64,000 nt of DNA from Dechloromonas hankyongensis. GTDB lineage: Bacteria; Pseudomonadota; Gammaproteobacteria; Burkholderiales; Rhodocyclaceae. Position numbers and translations under genes: made by a program. The notes beneath the pieces were generated by a model. It searched no databases. It was not told the origin of the DNA and worked only from the letters and a program-made list of their open reading frames with translations. Below are positions 1-8,139 of this stretch, one piece after another (the stretch's first letter is position 1; each line of letters opens with the position of its first letter). The stretch is taken from positions 434,001-498,000 of the forward strand of contig NZ_JAKLTN010000002.1 in assembly GCF_022012295.1 (NCBI RefSeq), in the 5' to 3' direction.

Positions 1-13
1 GCTTGCGGTTCAT
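1..13 (-). CDS. Possible start of the next cox-operon gene (truncated by window edge)
   Basis: An ATG on the minus strand at 13 opens four codons (Met-Asn-Arg-Lys) before the window ends. It lies three bases after the ctaB stop, which fits another gene in the same operon. Too little is visible to name it; a heme A synthase or a second SCO protein would be usual neighbours, but that is only expectation. Confidence 0.3.
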
Positions 14-16
14 CGT

Positions 17-910
17 TCAGTTCATCAGCCGGTCGGCGAACAGGGCGGCGAAGAGCAGGGTCAGATAGAGGATGGAATAGCGGAAGCAGGCGCGGGCCTT
101 GGCATCGCTGTAGTTGCGGCAGAGCCCGATGGCGTTGCCGATGAAGACGAGGTCGAGCACGGCGATGGCCGCCAGGTAGAAGCCGCCGCTCATGCCGAGC
201 GACACCGGGATCAGGCTGGCCGCCGAGAGCATCACCGTATAGCCGAGGATCTGCTGGCAGGTGCAGGCCAGGCCGTGGGTCACCGGCAGCATGGGCAGGC
301 CGGAGCGGGCGTAGTCCTCGCGCCGGTAACAGGCCAGCGCCCAGAAGTGCGGCGGCGTCCACAGGAAGATGATCAGGAACAGCACCAGCGGTTCGACCGA
401 TACCGACCCGGTCATCGCGGCCCACCCGAGCAACGGCGGCATGGCGCCGGAAGCGCCGCCGATGACGATGTTCATCGGCGTCGCCGGCTTGAGGATCAGC
501 GTGTAGATCACCGTGTAGCCGACGAAGGTGGCCAGGGTCAGCCACAGGGTCAGGTCGTTGATGTAGTGGTGCAGCAGCCACAGGCCGGCGGCGCCGAGCA
601 GGGTGGCCAGCGTGACGGTTTCGCCGGCCGAAATGTCGCCGCGGGCGGTGGCCCGCCAGCGGGTGCGCGCCATGCGCGCATCGACGGTGCGTTCGACCAG
701 GCAATTGAGTGCCGCCGCGGCAAAGGAGACCAGCGCGATGCCGAGCGAGGCGACGAGAAAGCGGAGCAGCGGCGGAAATTCGCGGCTGGCCAGGCACATG
801 CCGATCATGGCGGTGAATACGATCAGGCTGTTCACCCGCGGCTTGCACAGGTGAGAAAAGGCGATCAGGCGCTGGCCGAGGGGCAGACGGGGGGCGGCGA
901 TGGCTTGCAT
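17..910 (-). CDS. ctaB: Protoheme IX farnesyltransferase (heme O synthase)
   Basis: Inner-membrane prenyltransferase that attaches a farnesyl group to heme B to make heme O, the precursor of heme A for the oxidase encoded upstream. About 297 aa, usual for the family, with multiple membrane spans; the start reads KPRVNSL and the first conserved loop contains NCLVERTVDARMART, a form of the NxxxDxxxD polyprenyl-binding motif. The ATG at 910 was chosen because the longer open frame upstream runs into the preceding gene and lacks CtaB similarity. It is the last complete gene of the minus-strand cox operon, ten bases after its neighbour. Confidence 0.96.
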   Translation of the reverse strand: MQAIAAPRLPLGQRLIAFSHLCKPRVNSLIVFTAMIGMCLASREFPPLLRFLVASLGIALVSFAAAALNCLVERTVDARMARTRWRATARGDISAGETVTLATLLGAAGLWLLHHYINDLTLWLTLATFVGYTVIYTLILKPATPMNIVIGGASGAMPPLLGWAAMTGSVSVEPLVLFLIIFLWTPPHFWALACYRREDYARSGLPMLPVTHGLACTCQQILGYTVMLSAASLIPVSLGMSGGFYLAAIAVLDLVFIGNAIGLCRNYSDAKARACFRYSILYLTLLFAALFADRLMN

Positions 911-920
911 GGTGTGTCTC

Positions 921-1478
921 CTAACCGTTCCGGCCTGCCTTGAGCAGGCGTTCGAGATCGCTGCGGATGTCGCGGGGCGGGGCTTCCACGGTGTAATCGA
1001 GAACCAGCCGCCCCTGCGGGTCGAGCACATGGATGGCATCAATCCTCGCCCAACTCGCCGGCTTGCGGGCGATCAGCAAGTCGAGTTGCTGCCGGGCCAG
1101 CGCGGTCAGCTCAGCCGATGGCTCGTTGTCGACCAGCACCAGCCGGCGGACGCGGTTCATTTCCTTGTACAGCGAAACTTGGACGCGGCGCAGTTCGTCG
1201 ACGTGGCGCAGGCAATCGGCCGCACAGTCGCGGCCGCCTGCGAGCACCAGCAGCCAGCGCCCTTGCGGATCGACGACCGGTTGCAGCTCGGCCAGCGGCA
1301 GGGCCACCGGTGGTACGACCAGGAAGCCGCGGTTGGCGGTGCGCTCCGGCTGCCAGCCGCCGTAGAACAGCCCGCCGGCAACGCTGAAGGGCAGGGCGAA
1401 CAGGGCGACGACCAGCACCAGCAGGCGCAGCTGACCGGTGGGCGGGGCAGGCGGGACGGGATGGGCGGCCGTATTCAT
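921..1478 (-). CDS. Cox-operon membrane-anchored protein
   Basis: 185-aa protein with one N-terminal membrane segment (about residues 17-40) and a globular remainder, presumably periplasmic. It resembles the poorly characterised transmembrane proteins found between surf1 and the heme-synthesis genes in betaproteobacterial cox operons. It contains a Cys pair (DCAADC) and a thioredoxin-like flavour (RWLLVLAGGRDC), so a thiol or copper-handling assembly role is possible but unproven. Its ATG overlaps the surf1 stop (ATGA), indicating translational coupling. Confidence 0.75.
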   Translation of the reverse strand: MNTAAHPVPPAPPTGQLRLLVLVVALFALPFSVAGGLFYGGWQPERTANRGFLVVPPVALPLAELQPVVDPQGRWLLVLAGGRDCAADCLRHVDELRRVQVSLYKEMNRVRRLVLVDNEPSAELTALARQQLDLLIARKPASWARIDAIHVLDPQGRLVLDYTVEAPPRDIRSDLERLLKAGRNG

Positions 1479-2245
1479 GGCCGGCGGACGAGCAGGAAAA
1501 GCCAGATGCCGACACTGGCGATGGCGAAACCGAACCATTGCAAGGCATAGCTGCGATGGCGTTCGATGCGCTCGTCCGGGCGCGGCCAGTCGCGGCCGAA
1601 GCCGGCTGGCGCCTGCGGGTCGAGTTGGATGACGATGCCGAGCACCGGGCCAGGCAGTATCCCGCGGAAGCGTTCCAGGTCGAGGTTCTGCCAGACCGCT
1701 TCCCAGCCGCTGACCGGCTGCGCGGCGAGGTTGAAGAAGCGCTCCGGCGGCAGGATGGCGATGCCGGTCAGTTCGATTTCGCCGGCCGGTACGGGAGCCG
1801 CCGGGCGTTCATGGTGATCGGGCGGCGCCGGCAGCCAGCCGCGGTTGATCAGCACATAGCGGTCGCTGTCGGCGAGGCGCAGCGGGGTCAGCACATGGTA
1901 GCCGGCGACCTCCCGGTACAGGCGATTGTCGATCAGGACTTGATGGTCGGCATCGTAGGTGCCGCGCACGATCAAATGCCGGTAGCGCAGGCTGTCGGCG
2001 GCGGGCAGGCCGGCCGGCAACGGCGTGGGTGGTGCCAGGCCGCGCTGGTCAAGCTCAACCTGCAGCGCCTGCTTGGCCTCGGCCTTGTTCCATTGCCATA
2101 GGCCGAGCGAGACGAAGGCCGGCACTAGCACGGCCAGCAGCAATCCGCCGAACAGCGCAACGCGGCGCCGTGAGCTGACCGGCCGGCTTGTCGCCGCCCC
2201 CGGCGCCGGCGCATACTGCCCCTGCGCATTGCCGGAGACGTTCAT
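1475..2245 (-). CDS. surf1: SURF1 family cytochrome oxidase biogenesis protein
   Basis: About 256 aa with the classic SURF1 plan: an N-terminal membrane segment (FGGLLLAVLVPAFVSLGLWQ), a periplasmic core with the YRHLIVRGTYD and INRGWLP signatures, and a C-terminal membrane segment (YALQWFGFAIASVGIW). SURF1 helps insert heme A during aa3 oxidase assembly. The ATG at 2245 is preferred; an in-frame ATG at 2284 exists but would lie further inside the opposite-strand DUF2909 gene. The chosen start shares the four bases CATG with that gene's start. The 3' end overlaps the next gene by four bases. Confidence 0.93.
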   Translation of the reverse strand: MNVSGNAQGQYAPAPGAATSRPVSSRRRVALFGGLLLAVLVPAFVSLGLWQWNKAEAKQALQVELDQRGLAPPTPLPAGLPAADSLRYRHLIVRGTYDADHQVLIDNRLYREVAGYHVLTPLRLADSDRYVLINRGWLPAPPDHHERPAAPVPAGEIELTGIAILPPERFFNLAAQPVSGWEAVWQNLDLERFRGILPGPVLGIVIQLDPQAPAGFGRDWPRPDERIERHRSYALQWFGFAIASVGIWLFLLVRRP

Positions 2246-2444
2246 GGTCAAGCTGCTGGTCGTCGTGTTGTTGTTCGGGATCATCTTCAGCCTGTTTTCC
2301 GGGCTTTACTGGCTCTACCGCGAGCGGGGCGCCGGAGAGCGGACGGTACGCATGCTCACCTGGCGCATTGGCTTGTCCATTTGTCTTTTCCTCCTTTTGT
2401 TGCTGGCTTTTCGCAGCGGTGTGATTACCGGCTACAGCCAGTAA
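2244..2444 (+). CDS. DUF2909 twin transmembrane protein
   Basis: 66-aa protein with two hydrophobic segments (about residues 3-22 and 42-58) separated by a short basic loop (YRERGAGERTVRM). This matches the small twin-transmembrane proteins (DUF2909) found near cytochrome oxidase genes in Betaproteobacteria; the function is not established. A GGAG sits about eight bases before the ATG. It lies on the strand opposite to the operon: its start overlaps the surf1 start and its end overlaps the ctaE end by 13 bases, so cox transcription must read through it antisense. Confidence 0.85.
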   Translation: MVKLLVVVLLFGIIFSLFSGLYWLYRERGAGERTVRMLTWRIGLSICLFLLLLLAFRSGVITGYSQ

Positions 2445-3304
2445 ACGAACACGAAGAGCAGCAGCCACACCACATCGACGAAGTGCCAGTACCAAGCCAC
2501 GCCCTCGAAGGCGAAATGGCGTTCCGGCGTGAAATCGCCCTTCAGGCAGCGGACCAAAATGACCGTCAGCATCACCGTGCCGAGCGTGACGTGAAAGCCG
2601 TGGAAGCCGGTCAGCATGAAGAAGGTCGCGCCATAGGCGCCGGCGCCCATGGTCAGCCCGAGTTCGGTGTAGGCGTGGTGGTATTCGTAGGCCTGCAGGA
2701 TCAGGAAGCAGCTGCCGAGCAGCACGGTGGCGGCGAGGCCGAGATTGAGCTGGGCGCGCCGGCGTTTGAGCAGCCCCCAGTGCGCCCATGTGACGGTGGC
2801 GCCGGAACTTAGCAGTAGCGCAGTATTGATCGCCGGAATGCCCCACGCCCCCATTGGCGTGAAATTCGGTCCCTTCGGCCCGCTGGTCGGCCAGCTGCCG
2901 GTGAATTCCGGCCACAGCGAGTAGCCGTGCGCCGCCTCCATGCCGCCCAGCGCCGGCACCGACAGCACGCGGATGTAGAACAGCGCGCCGAAGAAGGCGG
3001 CGAAGAACATCACCTCGGTGGCGATGAACCACACCATGCCGTAGCGGAAGGAGCGATCCTCCCAGTCGGTGTAGGCGCCGCTGCGCGATTCGCCGATGAC
3101 GCGGCCGAACCATCCGAAGAGGACGCTGGTGATAATGCCGAAGCCGGCCAGCATCACCCATTTGCCGAGCGGCGAGGCGTTCAGGTTGAGCAGGAAGCCG
3201 AGGGCCAGCGTCAGCATGCCGCAGGACAGGATGAAGGGGTAGAGGCTGGGCGACGGTACGAAATAGTGGCCGTGCGCGGCCGGATGGGCAGACGGTGTGC
3301 TCAT
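2432..3304 (-). CDS. ctaE: Cytochrome c oxidase subunit III
   Basis: 290-aa integral membrane subunit of the aa3-type oxidase with seven predicted helices, e.g. FGIITSVLFGWFGRVI and the WYWHFVDVVWLLLF end that is a family signature. Subunit III stabilises the core enzyme and carries no redox metal. The ATG overlaps the ctaG stop by four bases, so the two are probably translationally coupled. Length and sequence are typical. Confidence 0.97.
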   Translation of the reverse strand: MSTPSAHPAAHGHYFVPSPSLYPFILSCGMLTLALGFLLNLNASPLGKWVMLAGFGIITSVLFGWFGRVIGESRSGAYTDWEDRSFRYGMVWFIATEVMFFAAFFGALFYIRVLSVPALGGMEAAHGYSLWPEFTGSWPTSGPKGPNFTPMGAWGIPAINTALLLSSGATVTWAHWGLLKRRRAQLNLGLAATVLLGSCFLILQAYEYHHAYTELGLTMGAGAYGATFFMLTGFHGFHVTLGTVMLTVILVRCLKGDFTPERHFAFEGVAWYWHFVDVVWLLLFVFVYWL

Positions 3305-3906
3305 TTTTCCTCCCGGGGGCGGGTCAGCGTCTGGCGCTGGCCGTCGATGCTGAAGAAAGCGTAGGACAACGTGATCTGCGCGATGTCGGCGTTGATTTCC
3401 GGCTTGACGATGAAGGCGAGCGGCATTTCACGCGCTTCGCCGGGGGCCAGCGTCTGTTGCTCGAAACAGAAGCATTCGATCTTTTCGAAATACTGCCCCG
3501 CCTGACCGGGCGACACGCTGGGCACGGCCTGGCCGGTGACCGGCTTGTCCGACAGGTTGCGTACCAGGTAGCTGACCTGCTGCATTTCGCCAGGGTGCAG
3601 TTCGACGCTGGTCTGCAGCGGGCGCATGTCCCAGGGCAGGCCGGGCATCACCGTGCCGGTGAATTCGACGCGGATCAGCCGGGTGACATCAACGGCGGGG
3701 CGGGGCTGGGCGGACGAGGCGACCGGTGCCGACAGGCCGCCGGTGGTGAATCCGCCGGCCGTCCGGCCGTTCAGGCCGGTGGCCCGGCACAGCACGTCGT
3801 AGAGCGGGACCAGCGCGAACGCGAAGGCGAAGCCGCAGGCCACCAGCAGGAGCAGCCGGCGGATCAGGCGGCTGCTGTCCGGTGAGGGGTGGCTGACTTG
3901 TTCCAT
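3301..3906 (-). CDS. ctaG: Cytochrome c oxidase assembly protein CtaG (Cox11)
   Basis: 201-aa copper chaperone that delivers copper to the CuB site of subunit I. It has one N-terminal anchor (about residues 15-37, ending FALVPLYDVLC) followed by a periplasmic immunoglobulin-like domain. The copper-binding motif CFCFEQQ near residue 145 is intact, followed by the expected LAPGE. It sits between the small assembly gene and ctaE, the usual betaproteobacterial order. Confidence 0.96.
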   Translation of the reverse strand: MEQVSHPSPDSSRLIRRLLLLVACGFAFAFALVPLYDVLCRATGLNGRTAGGFTTGGLSAPVASSAQPRPAVDVTRLIRVEFTGTVMPGLPWDMRPLQTSVELHPGEMQQVSYLVRNLSDKPVTGQAVPSVSPGQAGQYFEKIECFCFEQQTLAPGEAREMPLAFIVKPEINADIAQITLSYAFFSIDGQRQTLTRPREEK

Positions 3907-3910
3907 GCCT

Positions 3911-4033
3911 TCAGCGCTTCAGGAAAAAGCCGGCGATGTAGAGGAGCAGCACGGCGCCGCCGATCAGCCAGGCCAGCCGCTTCGACCGGCTGCGCCGACG
4001 GGCCAGGTCTTCCGGGGAAAAGGCGTTGTCCAT
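3911..4033 (-). CDS. Cytochrome oxidase small assembly protein (40 aa)
   Basis: Short frame between ctaD and ctaG: an N-terminal acidic/basic stretch (MDNAFSPEDLARRRSRSK) then one hydrophobic helix (LAWLIGGAVLLLYIAGFFL) ending KR. The size, position and layout match the tiny membrane proteins annotated as cytochrome oxidase small assembly proteins in betaproteobacterial cox operons. It starts nine bases after the ctaD stop and ends four bases before the ctaG start. The molecular role is not established. Confidence 0.85.
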   Translation of the reverse strand: MDNAFSPEDLARRRSRSKRLAWLIGGAVLLLYIAGFFLKR

Positions 4034-4042
4034 GGCGGCTTC

Positions 4043-5638
4043 TCAATGGATGACGGGCGGCGTTTCCCAGCTGTGGTGGGGCGGCGGCGAGGGCAACTCC
4101 CACTCCAGTCCCTCGGCGCCTTCCCAGGCTCGGGCTTCGGCTTTGGCACCGCCGCGCACGCAAGTCCAGACGTTGTAGGCGAAGATCAGCTGCGACAGGC
4201 CGAGGATGAAGGCGCCGACCGTCGAGATGGCGTTGAATTCGGCAAATTGCAGCGCGTAGTCGGGAATGCGCCGCGGCATGCCGGCCAGGCCGAGGAAGAA
4301 CTGCGGGATGAAAGTCAGGTTGAAGGAAATGACGGTCAGCCAGAAATGCAGCTTGCCCAGCTTTTCGCTGTACATGTGGCCGGTCCACTTGGGCAGCCAG
4401 TAATAGACACCGGTGATGACGCCCATGATGCCGCCGGCGAACAGGGCGTAGTGGAAGTGGGCAACGACGAAATAGCTGTGGTGATACTGGGCGTCGGCGG
4501 CGACATCGGCGAGCACCAGCCCGGTGAGCCCGGCGATGCCGAAGAGGACGATGAAGCCGACGGCGAACAGCATCGGCGTCTCGAAGGTCATCGCGCCGCG
4601 CCACATGGTGGCGATCCAGCAGAAGAACAGCACGGCGAGCGGGATCGAGATCGACATGGTGCTGAACATGAAATAGATCAGCGCCGGGATCGGCATGCCG
4701 GAGGTGAAAATGTGGTGCGCCCAGACCACCACCGACAGAATGCCGATGGCGATGAAGCTGTACACCTGCGCCGTGTAGCCGTAGGTCGGCTTGCGCGAGA
4801 AAGTCGAAATGACGTGCGGCACCAGCCCCCACACCGGCAGCAGCAGGATATAGACTTCGGGGTGGCCGAAGAACCAGAACAGGTGCTGGAAGAGGATGGG
4901 GTCGCCGCCGCCGGCCGCATCGAAGAAATGGGTGCCGAAATGGCGGTCGGTAAGCAACATGGTCACCGCGCCGGCCAGCACCGGCAACGTGGCGATGAGC
5001 AGGAAAGCGGTGATCAGCCAGCCCCACGCGAAGAGCGGCAGCTTCATCATGGTCATGCCCGGCGCCCGCATGTTGAAGATGGTGACGATGATGTTGATCG
5101 ACCCCATGATCGACGAGATGCCGAGGATGTGCACGGCGAGGATGGCGAAATCGACGCCCATGCCGCCCTGCACCGAGAGCGGCGCGTAGAAGGTCCAGCC
5201 GGTAGCGATGGCGCCGTCGCCGATGCCGAACAGGGCCAGCGTGAAAGGCAGGGTGAGCAGGATGGCGGCCGGCGGCAGCAGCCAGAAGCCCCAGTTGTTG
5301 AGCCGGGGCAGGGCCATGTCCGGAGCGCCGATCATCAGCGGGATCATCCAGTTGGCGAAACCGGTCGCCGCCGGCATCAGCGCGGCGAAGATCATGACCA
5401 GGGCGTGCACGCCGATCAGCTGGTTGAAGAACTCCGGCTTCATCAACTGCAGGCCGGGCTGGAACAGTTCGGCGCGCACGGCGAGGATCATCAGGCCGCC
5501 GACGAAGAACATGATCAGCGCGAAGGTCAGGTACATCGTGCCGATGTCCTTGTGATTGGTCGTCGTCAGCCAGCGCAGCAGGCCGCTGGGGTGCGGCGCG
5601 TCATGTTGTCCGGTTGGATAGGGGATGGCGGTGCTCAT
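4043..5638 (-). CDS. ctaD: Cytochrome c oxidase subunit I
   Basis: 531-aa catalytic subunit carrying heme a and the heme a3-CuB centre; it reduces oxygen and pumps protons. Twelve helices are expected and the signatures are present: TTNHKDIGTMYL at the N-terminus, WFFGHPEVYILLLP with the CuB histidine and cross-linked Tyr, and VVWAHHIFTSGM with the paired histidines. The ATG overlaps the ctaC stop by four bases. Length and motifs are fully typical of A-type oxidases. Confidence 0.98.
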   Translation of the reverse strand: MSTAIPYPTGQHDAPHPSGLLRWLTTTNHKDIGTMYLTFALIMFFVGGLMILAVRAELFQPGLQLMKPEFFNQLIGVHALVMIFAALMPAATGFANWMIPLMIGAPDMALPRLNNWGFWLLPPAAILLTLPFTLALFGIGDGAIATGWTFYAPLSVQGGMGVDFAILAVHILGISSIMGSINIIVTIFNMRAPGMTMMKLPLFAWGWLITAFLLIATLPVLAGAVTMLLTDRHFGTHFFDAAGGGDPILFQHLFWFFGHPEVYILLLPVWGLVPHVISTFSRKPTYGYTAQVYSFIAIGILSVVVWAHHIFTSGMPIPALIYFMFSTMSISIPLAVLFFCWIATMWRGAMTFETPMLFAVGFIVLFGIAGLTGLVLADVAADAQYHHSYFVVAHFHYALFAGGIMGVITGVYYWLPKWTGHMYSEKLGKLHFWLTVISFNLTFIPQFFLGLAGMPRRIPDYALQFAEFNAISTVGAFILGLSQLIFAYNVWTCVRGGAKAEARAWEGAEGLEWELPSPPPHHSWETPPVIH

Positions 5639-6861
5639 GGCTTGCCTCCTTGCTGGCGCAGGGCCTTGATCTGGGCGGGCTGGATCATGTCGCCGCGGTG
5701 GTTACCGAAGCTGTTGCGCTCGAAGGTGATCACCGCGGCCAGGTCGGCGTCGGACAGCGTGTTGCGGAAGGCCTGCATGGCCGTCCCCGCCTTGCCGTTC
5801 ATCACGCGGTCGACATGGCTGTCGGCGGCAATCTTGTCTTCCGCTGACAGCAGCGGGGTATTGACCACCTTGCTACCGGCCAGTGCCGGGAAGGTGGGCG
5901 GCAGACCCTGGCCTTCGGGCTGATGGCACATGGCGCACTGCTTTTCATAGACGGTCTTGCCGGCCGCCATCAGTTCGTCCTTGCTCCACGTCCGGTCGGC
6001 GCTGCTCGCCGCGGCGGCCATCTTGGCCTTCTGGGCGTCCTGCCAGGCGATGAACTCGGCTTCAGGCACGGCATGGACGACTACCGGCATGAAACCGTGG
6101 TCCTTGCCGCACAGTTCGGCGCACTGGCCGCGATAGATGCCGGGCTTTTCGATCTTGACCCAGGTTTCGCGCAGGAACCCGGGCACCGCATCGCGCTTGA
6201 CGCCAAATTGCGGCACCCACCAGGTGTGGATCACGTCGGTCGAAGTGAGCAGGACGCGCACCTTCTTGCCGACCGGCAGCACGACCGGGTTATCCACTTC
6301 GAGCAGGTAATGCTCGCCCTTGGCCTCGGCGTTGTCGATCTGGCTGCGCGGCGTAGCCAGCGTGCTGGTGAACTTGAGGCCGGATTCCGGGTACTCGTAC
6401 TGCCACTTCCACTGCATGCCGGTGACCTTGAGCACCATGTCGGCCTTGGTCTTGATGTCCTCCATCTCGACGATGGCATTGACCGCCGGGATGCCCATCA
6501 GCACGAAATCGATGAAGAGCAGGATGGCGAAGGGCAGGATGACCCAGAACCACTGCAGGCGGCTCGTCGGCGCGGTGTAGGTTGCCGCTTCGTAGCCGGG
6601 CCGTTTCCGATGGTAGATCATCGAATAGACCATGATGGCGAAGACCACCACGAACAGGATCGTGATGATCAGCATGAACTCGTTGTGCACCGCCAGCGTT
6701 TCGCGGGCGATGGGGGTTACCGGCTCGGGGAAGTTGAAATTGAAGGCCGCTGTCGCCTGGTGGGCCAACAGGGCGCTGGCGGCAGCCAGCAGACTCCCAA
6801 AAAGACGCGCTCGACGTGTCTTTGGCACGCTAGGGTTTGTTGCAGGCACACGGATTGACAT
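5635..6861 (-). CDS. ctaC: Cytochrome c oxidase subunit II with fused cytochrome c domain
   Basis: 408-aa subunit. Order: signal peptide, two membrane helices, cupredoxin domain with the CuA motif CxxxCxxxHxxM (CAELCGKDHGFM), then a C-terminal class I cytochrome c domain with the heme motif CAMCH and a later Met in MQAFRNTL. The fused heme domain makes this a caa3-type oxidase, able to take electrons through its own c heme. First gene of the minus-strand operon; its promoter must lie in the 74-bp gap shared with the divergent SCO gene. Confidence 0.96.
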   Translation of the reverse strand: MSIRVPATNPSVPKTRRARLFGSLLAAASALLAHQATAAFNFNFPEPVTPIARETLAVHNEFMLIITILFVVVFAIMVYSMIYHRKRPGYEAATYTAPTSRLQWFWVILPFAILLFIDFVLMGIPAVNAIVEMEDIKTKADMVLKVTGMQWKWQYEYPESGLKFTSTLATPRSQIDNAEAKGEHYLLEVDNPVVLPVGKKVRVLLTSTDVIHTWWVPQFGVKRDAVPGFLRETWVKIEKPGIYRGQCAELCGKDHGFMPVVVHAVPEAEFIAWQDAQKAKMAAAASSADRTWSKDELMAAGKTVYEKQCAMCHQPEGQGLPPTFPALAGSKVVNTPLLSAEDKIAADSHVDRVMNGKAGTAMQAFRNTLSDADLAAVITFERNSFGNHRGDMIQPAQIKALRQQGGKP

Positions 6862-6880
6862 CCCGCTCCCTCCCCTTGTG

Positions 6881-6907
6881 AGAATCTGGACACACGATCA
6901 GAATCTG
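6881..6907. promoter_or_regulatory. 8-bp direct repeat in the ctaC/SCO divergent promoter gap
   Basis: AGAATCTG occurs at 6881-6888 and again at 6900-6907, start to start 19 bases, inside the 74-bp region that must carry promoters for both the cox operon and the SCO gene. It may be a regulator site or chance; no known motif was matched. Confidence 0.25.
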
Positions 6908-6935
6908 CCGCATTGCATAAGTTCAAAAATAATTC

Positions 6936-7526
6936 ATGCACCGCCGTGAATTTTTCACACTACCGTTGATCGCCGTTCTCCTTGCCGGGTGCGGGAAACC
7001 GGCCGCGCCGGCATACCAGGCCACCGATTTGACTGGGGCCAGCTTCGGCCGGGACTTCGCCCTAGCCGACACGACCGGGCGGCGACGTGTGCTGGCCGAT
7101 TTCCGCGGCAAGGTGGTGATCCTCTTCTTCGGCTACGTCTCCTGCCCCGATGTCTGCCCGACCACCCTGAGCAAGCTGGCCGAGGTGATGAAGCTGCTCG
7201 GGCCGCAGGCGGCACGCGTCCAGGTGCTGTTCGTCACGGTTGATCCGGAGCGCGATACGGCGGAACGCCTGCACGAATTCGTGCCCTGGTTCCATCCGGA
7301 TTTCGTGGCCCTGCGCGGCACGCCGGAGGAAACCCGGCAGGTGCTCGCCGAATTCCGCACCACCGCCATCCGGCGCCCGGTCGAGGGCAGCATGGGCTAC
7401 GTTATCGACCACAGTGCTGCCTGTTACGTCTTCGATCCGGAAGGGCGACTGCGCCTTTACGTCAAGGATGAGCAGAGCGCGGCCGACATCGCGGCTGACC
7501 TGCGGCTGCTGATCGGGGCGGGCTGA
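6936..7526 (+). CDS. SCO1/SenC family copper chaperone
   Basis: 196-aa thioredoxin-fold lipoprotein that helps build the CuA centre of subunit II. A lipobox (LLAGC, Cys19) follows a short signal peptide that begins with a twin-Arg-like RRE. The copper ligands are present: CPDVCP (Cys70 and Cys74) and a conserved His in YVIDHS (about residue 159). It is divergent from ctaC, so oxidase and chaperone are probably co-regulated. No clear Shine-Dalgarno precedes the ATG. Confidence 0.95.
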   Translation: MHRREFFTLPLIAVLLAGCGKPAAPAYQATDLTGASFGRDFALADTTGRRRVLADFRGKVVILFFGYVSCPDVCPTTLSKLAEVMKLLGPQAARVQVLFVTVDPERDTAERLHEFVPWFHPDFVALRGTPEETRQVLAEFRTTAIRRPVEGSMGYVIDHSAACYVFDPEGRLRLYVKDEQSAADIAADLRLLIGAG

Positions 7527-7679
7527 AAACGGCCTGCCGGCCGGTGGTTCGGCAACAAGCCGGTGGGATGGTCCGAATGGAGCAGGCTGATTTCACCGAT
7601 TCCGCGTCGTCGGGAAAAGACCATGGGCAGGGCTTTATCGCCGTGCCACGGCCTTTTTCCACTTCACGAAGGAATCGAC

Positions 7680-8069
7680 ATGGGTATTTTCAGCAACATT
7701 CTGGCCAAACTGGGTTTTGGCGAAGGCGACAAACAGGCTTCGGCCGAAGCGGCCCCGACGCCGCAGCCTGCTCCCGGGGCGGCGGCACCGGCTGGGCCGA
7801 CGGCGATCAGCACGGTCGATGTAATGGCCCGCATGGAATCGCTGGCCGCAGCCAATCCGGAAAAATTGAACTGGAAGGTATCGATCGTTGATCTGCTCAA
7901 GCTGCTTGGTCTCGACAGCAGCCTGGCGGCGCGCAAGGAACTGGCCGGCGAACTGGGTTGTCCGCCTGAGAAGATGGGCGATTCGGCCCAGATGAACATG
8001 TGGCTGCACAAGGCCGTGCTGCAGAAACTGGCGGCGAACGGCGGCAACATCCCGGCCGATCTGCTGTAA
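7680..8069 (+). CDS. DUF3597 domain protein
   Basis: 129-aa soluble protein: an N-terminal amphipathic segment (MGIFSNILAKLGF), an Ala/Pro-rich linker (about residues 20-42) and a compact helical domain (ISTVDVMARMESLA to ADLL) matching DUF3597. Function unknown; the fold hints at a small helical peptidoglycan- or protein-binding module, which is speculation. The ATG at 7680 is preceded by AAGGAAT, whereas upstream in-frame starts are unsupported. A rho-independent terminator follows at 8106-8132, so it is probably monocistronic. Confidence 0.85.
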   Translation: MGIFSNILAKLGFGEGDKQASAEAAPTPQPAPGAAAPAGPTAISTVDVMARMESLAAANPEKLNWKVSIVDLLKLLGLDSSLAARKELAGELGCPPEKMGDSAQMNMWLHKAVLQKLAANGGNIPADLL

Positions 8070-8105
8070 GGCGCGTCGCCGTTGCTTGTTTCGGCGCCCC
8101 TTTGC

Positions 8106-8132
8106 GGCCCGCCCTTGGCGGGCCTTGTTTTT
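8106..8132 (+). terminator. Rho-independent terminator after the DUF3597 gene
   Basis: Perfect 8-bp stem GGCCCGCC / GGCGGGCC (8106-8113 and 8117-8124) with a 3-base loop, followed by TTGTTTTT. Confidence 0.85.
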
Positions 8133-8139
8133 GGGGAAG

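Noticed and set aside
3905..5923. 672-codon plus-strand frame across ctaD and ctaC
   Set aside because: Antisense to two secure oxidase subunits and compositionally like a shadow frame.
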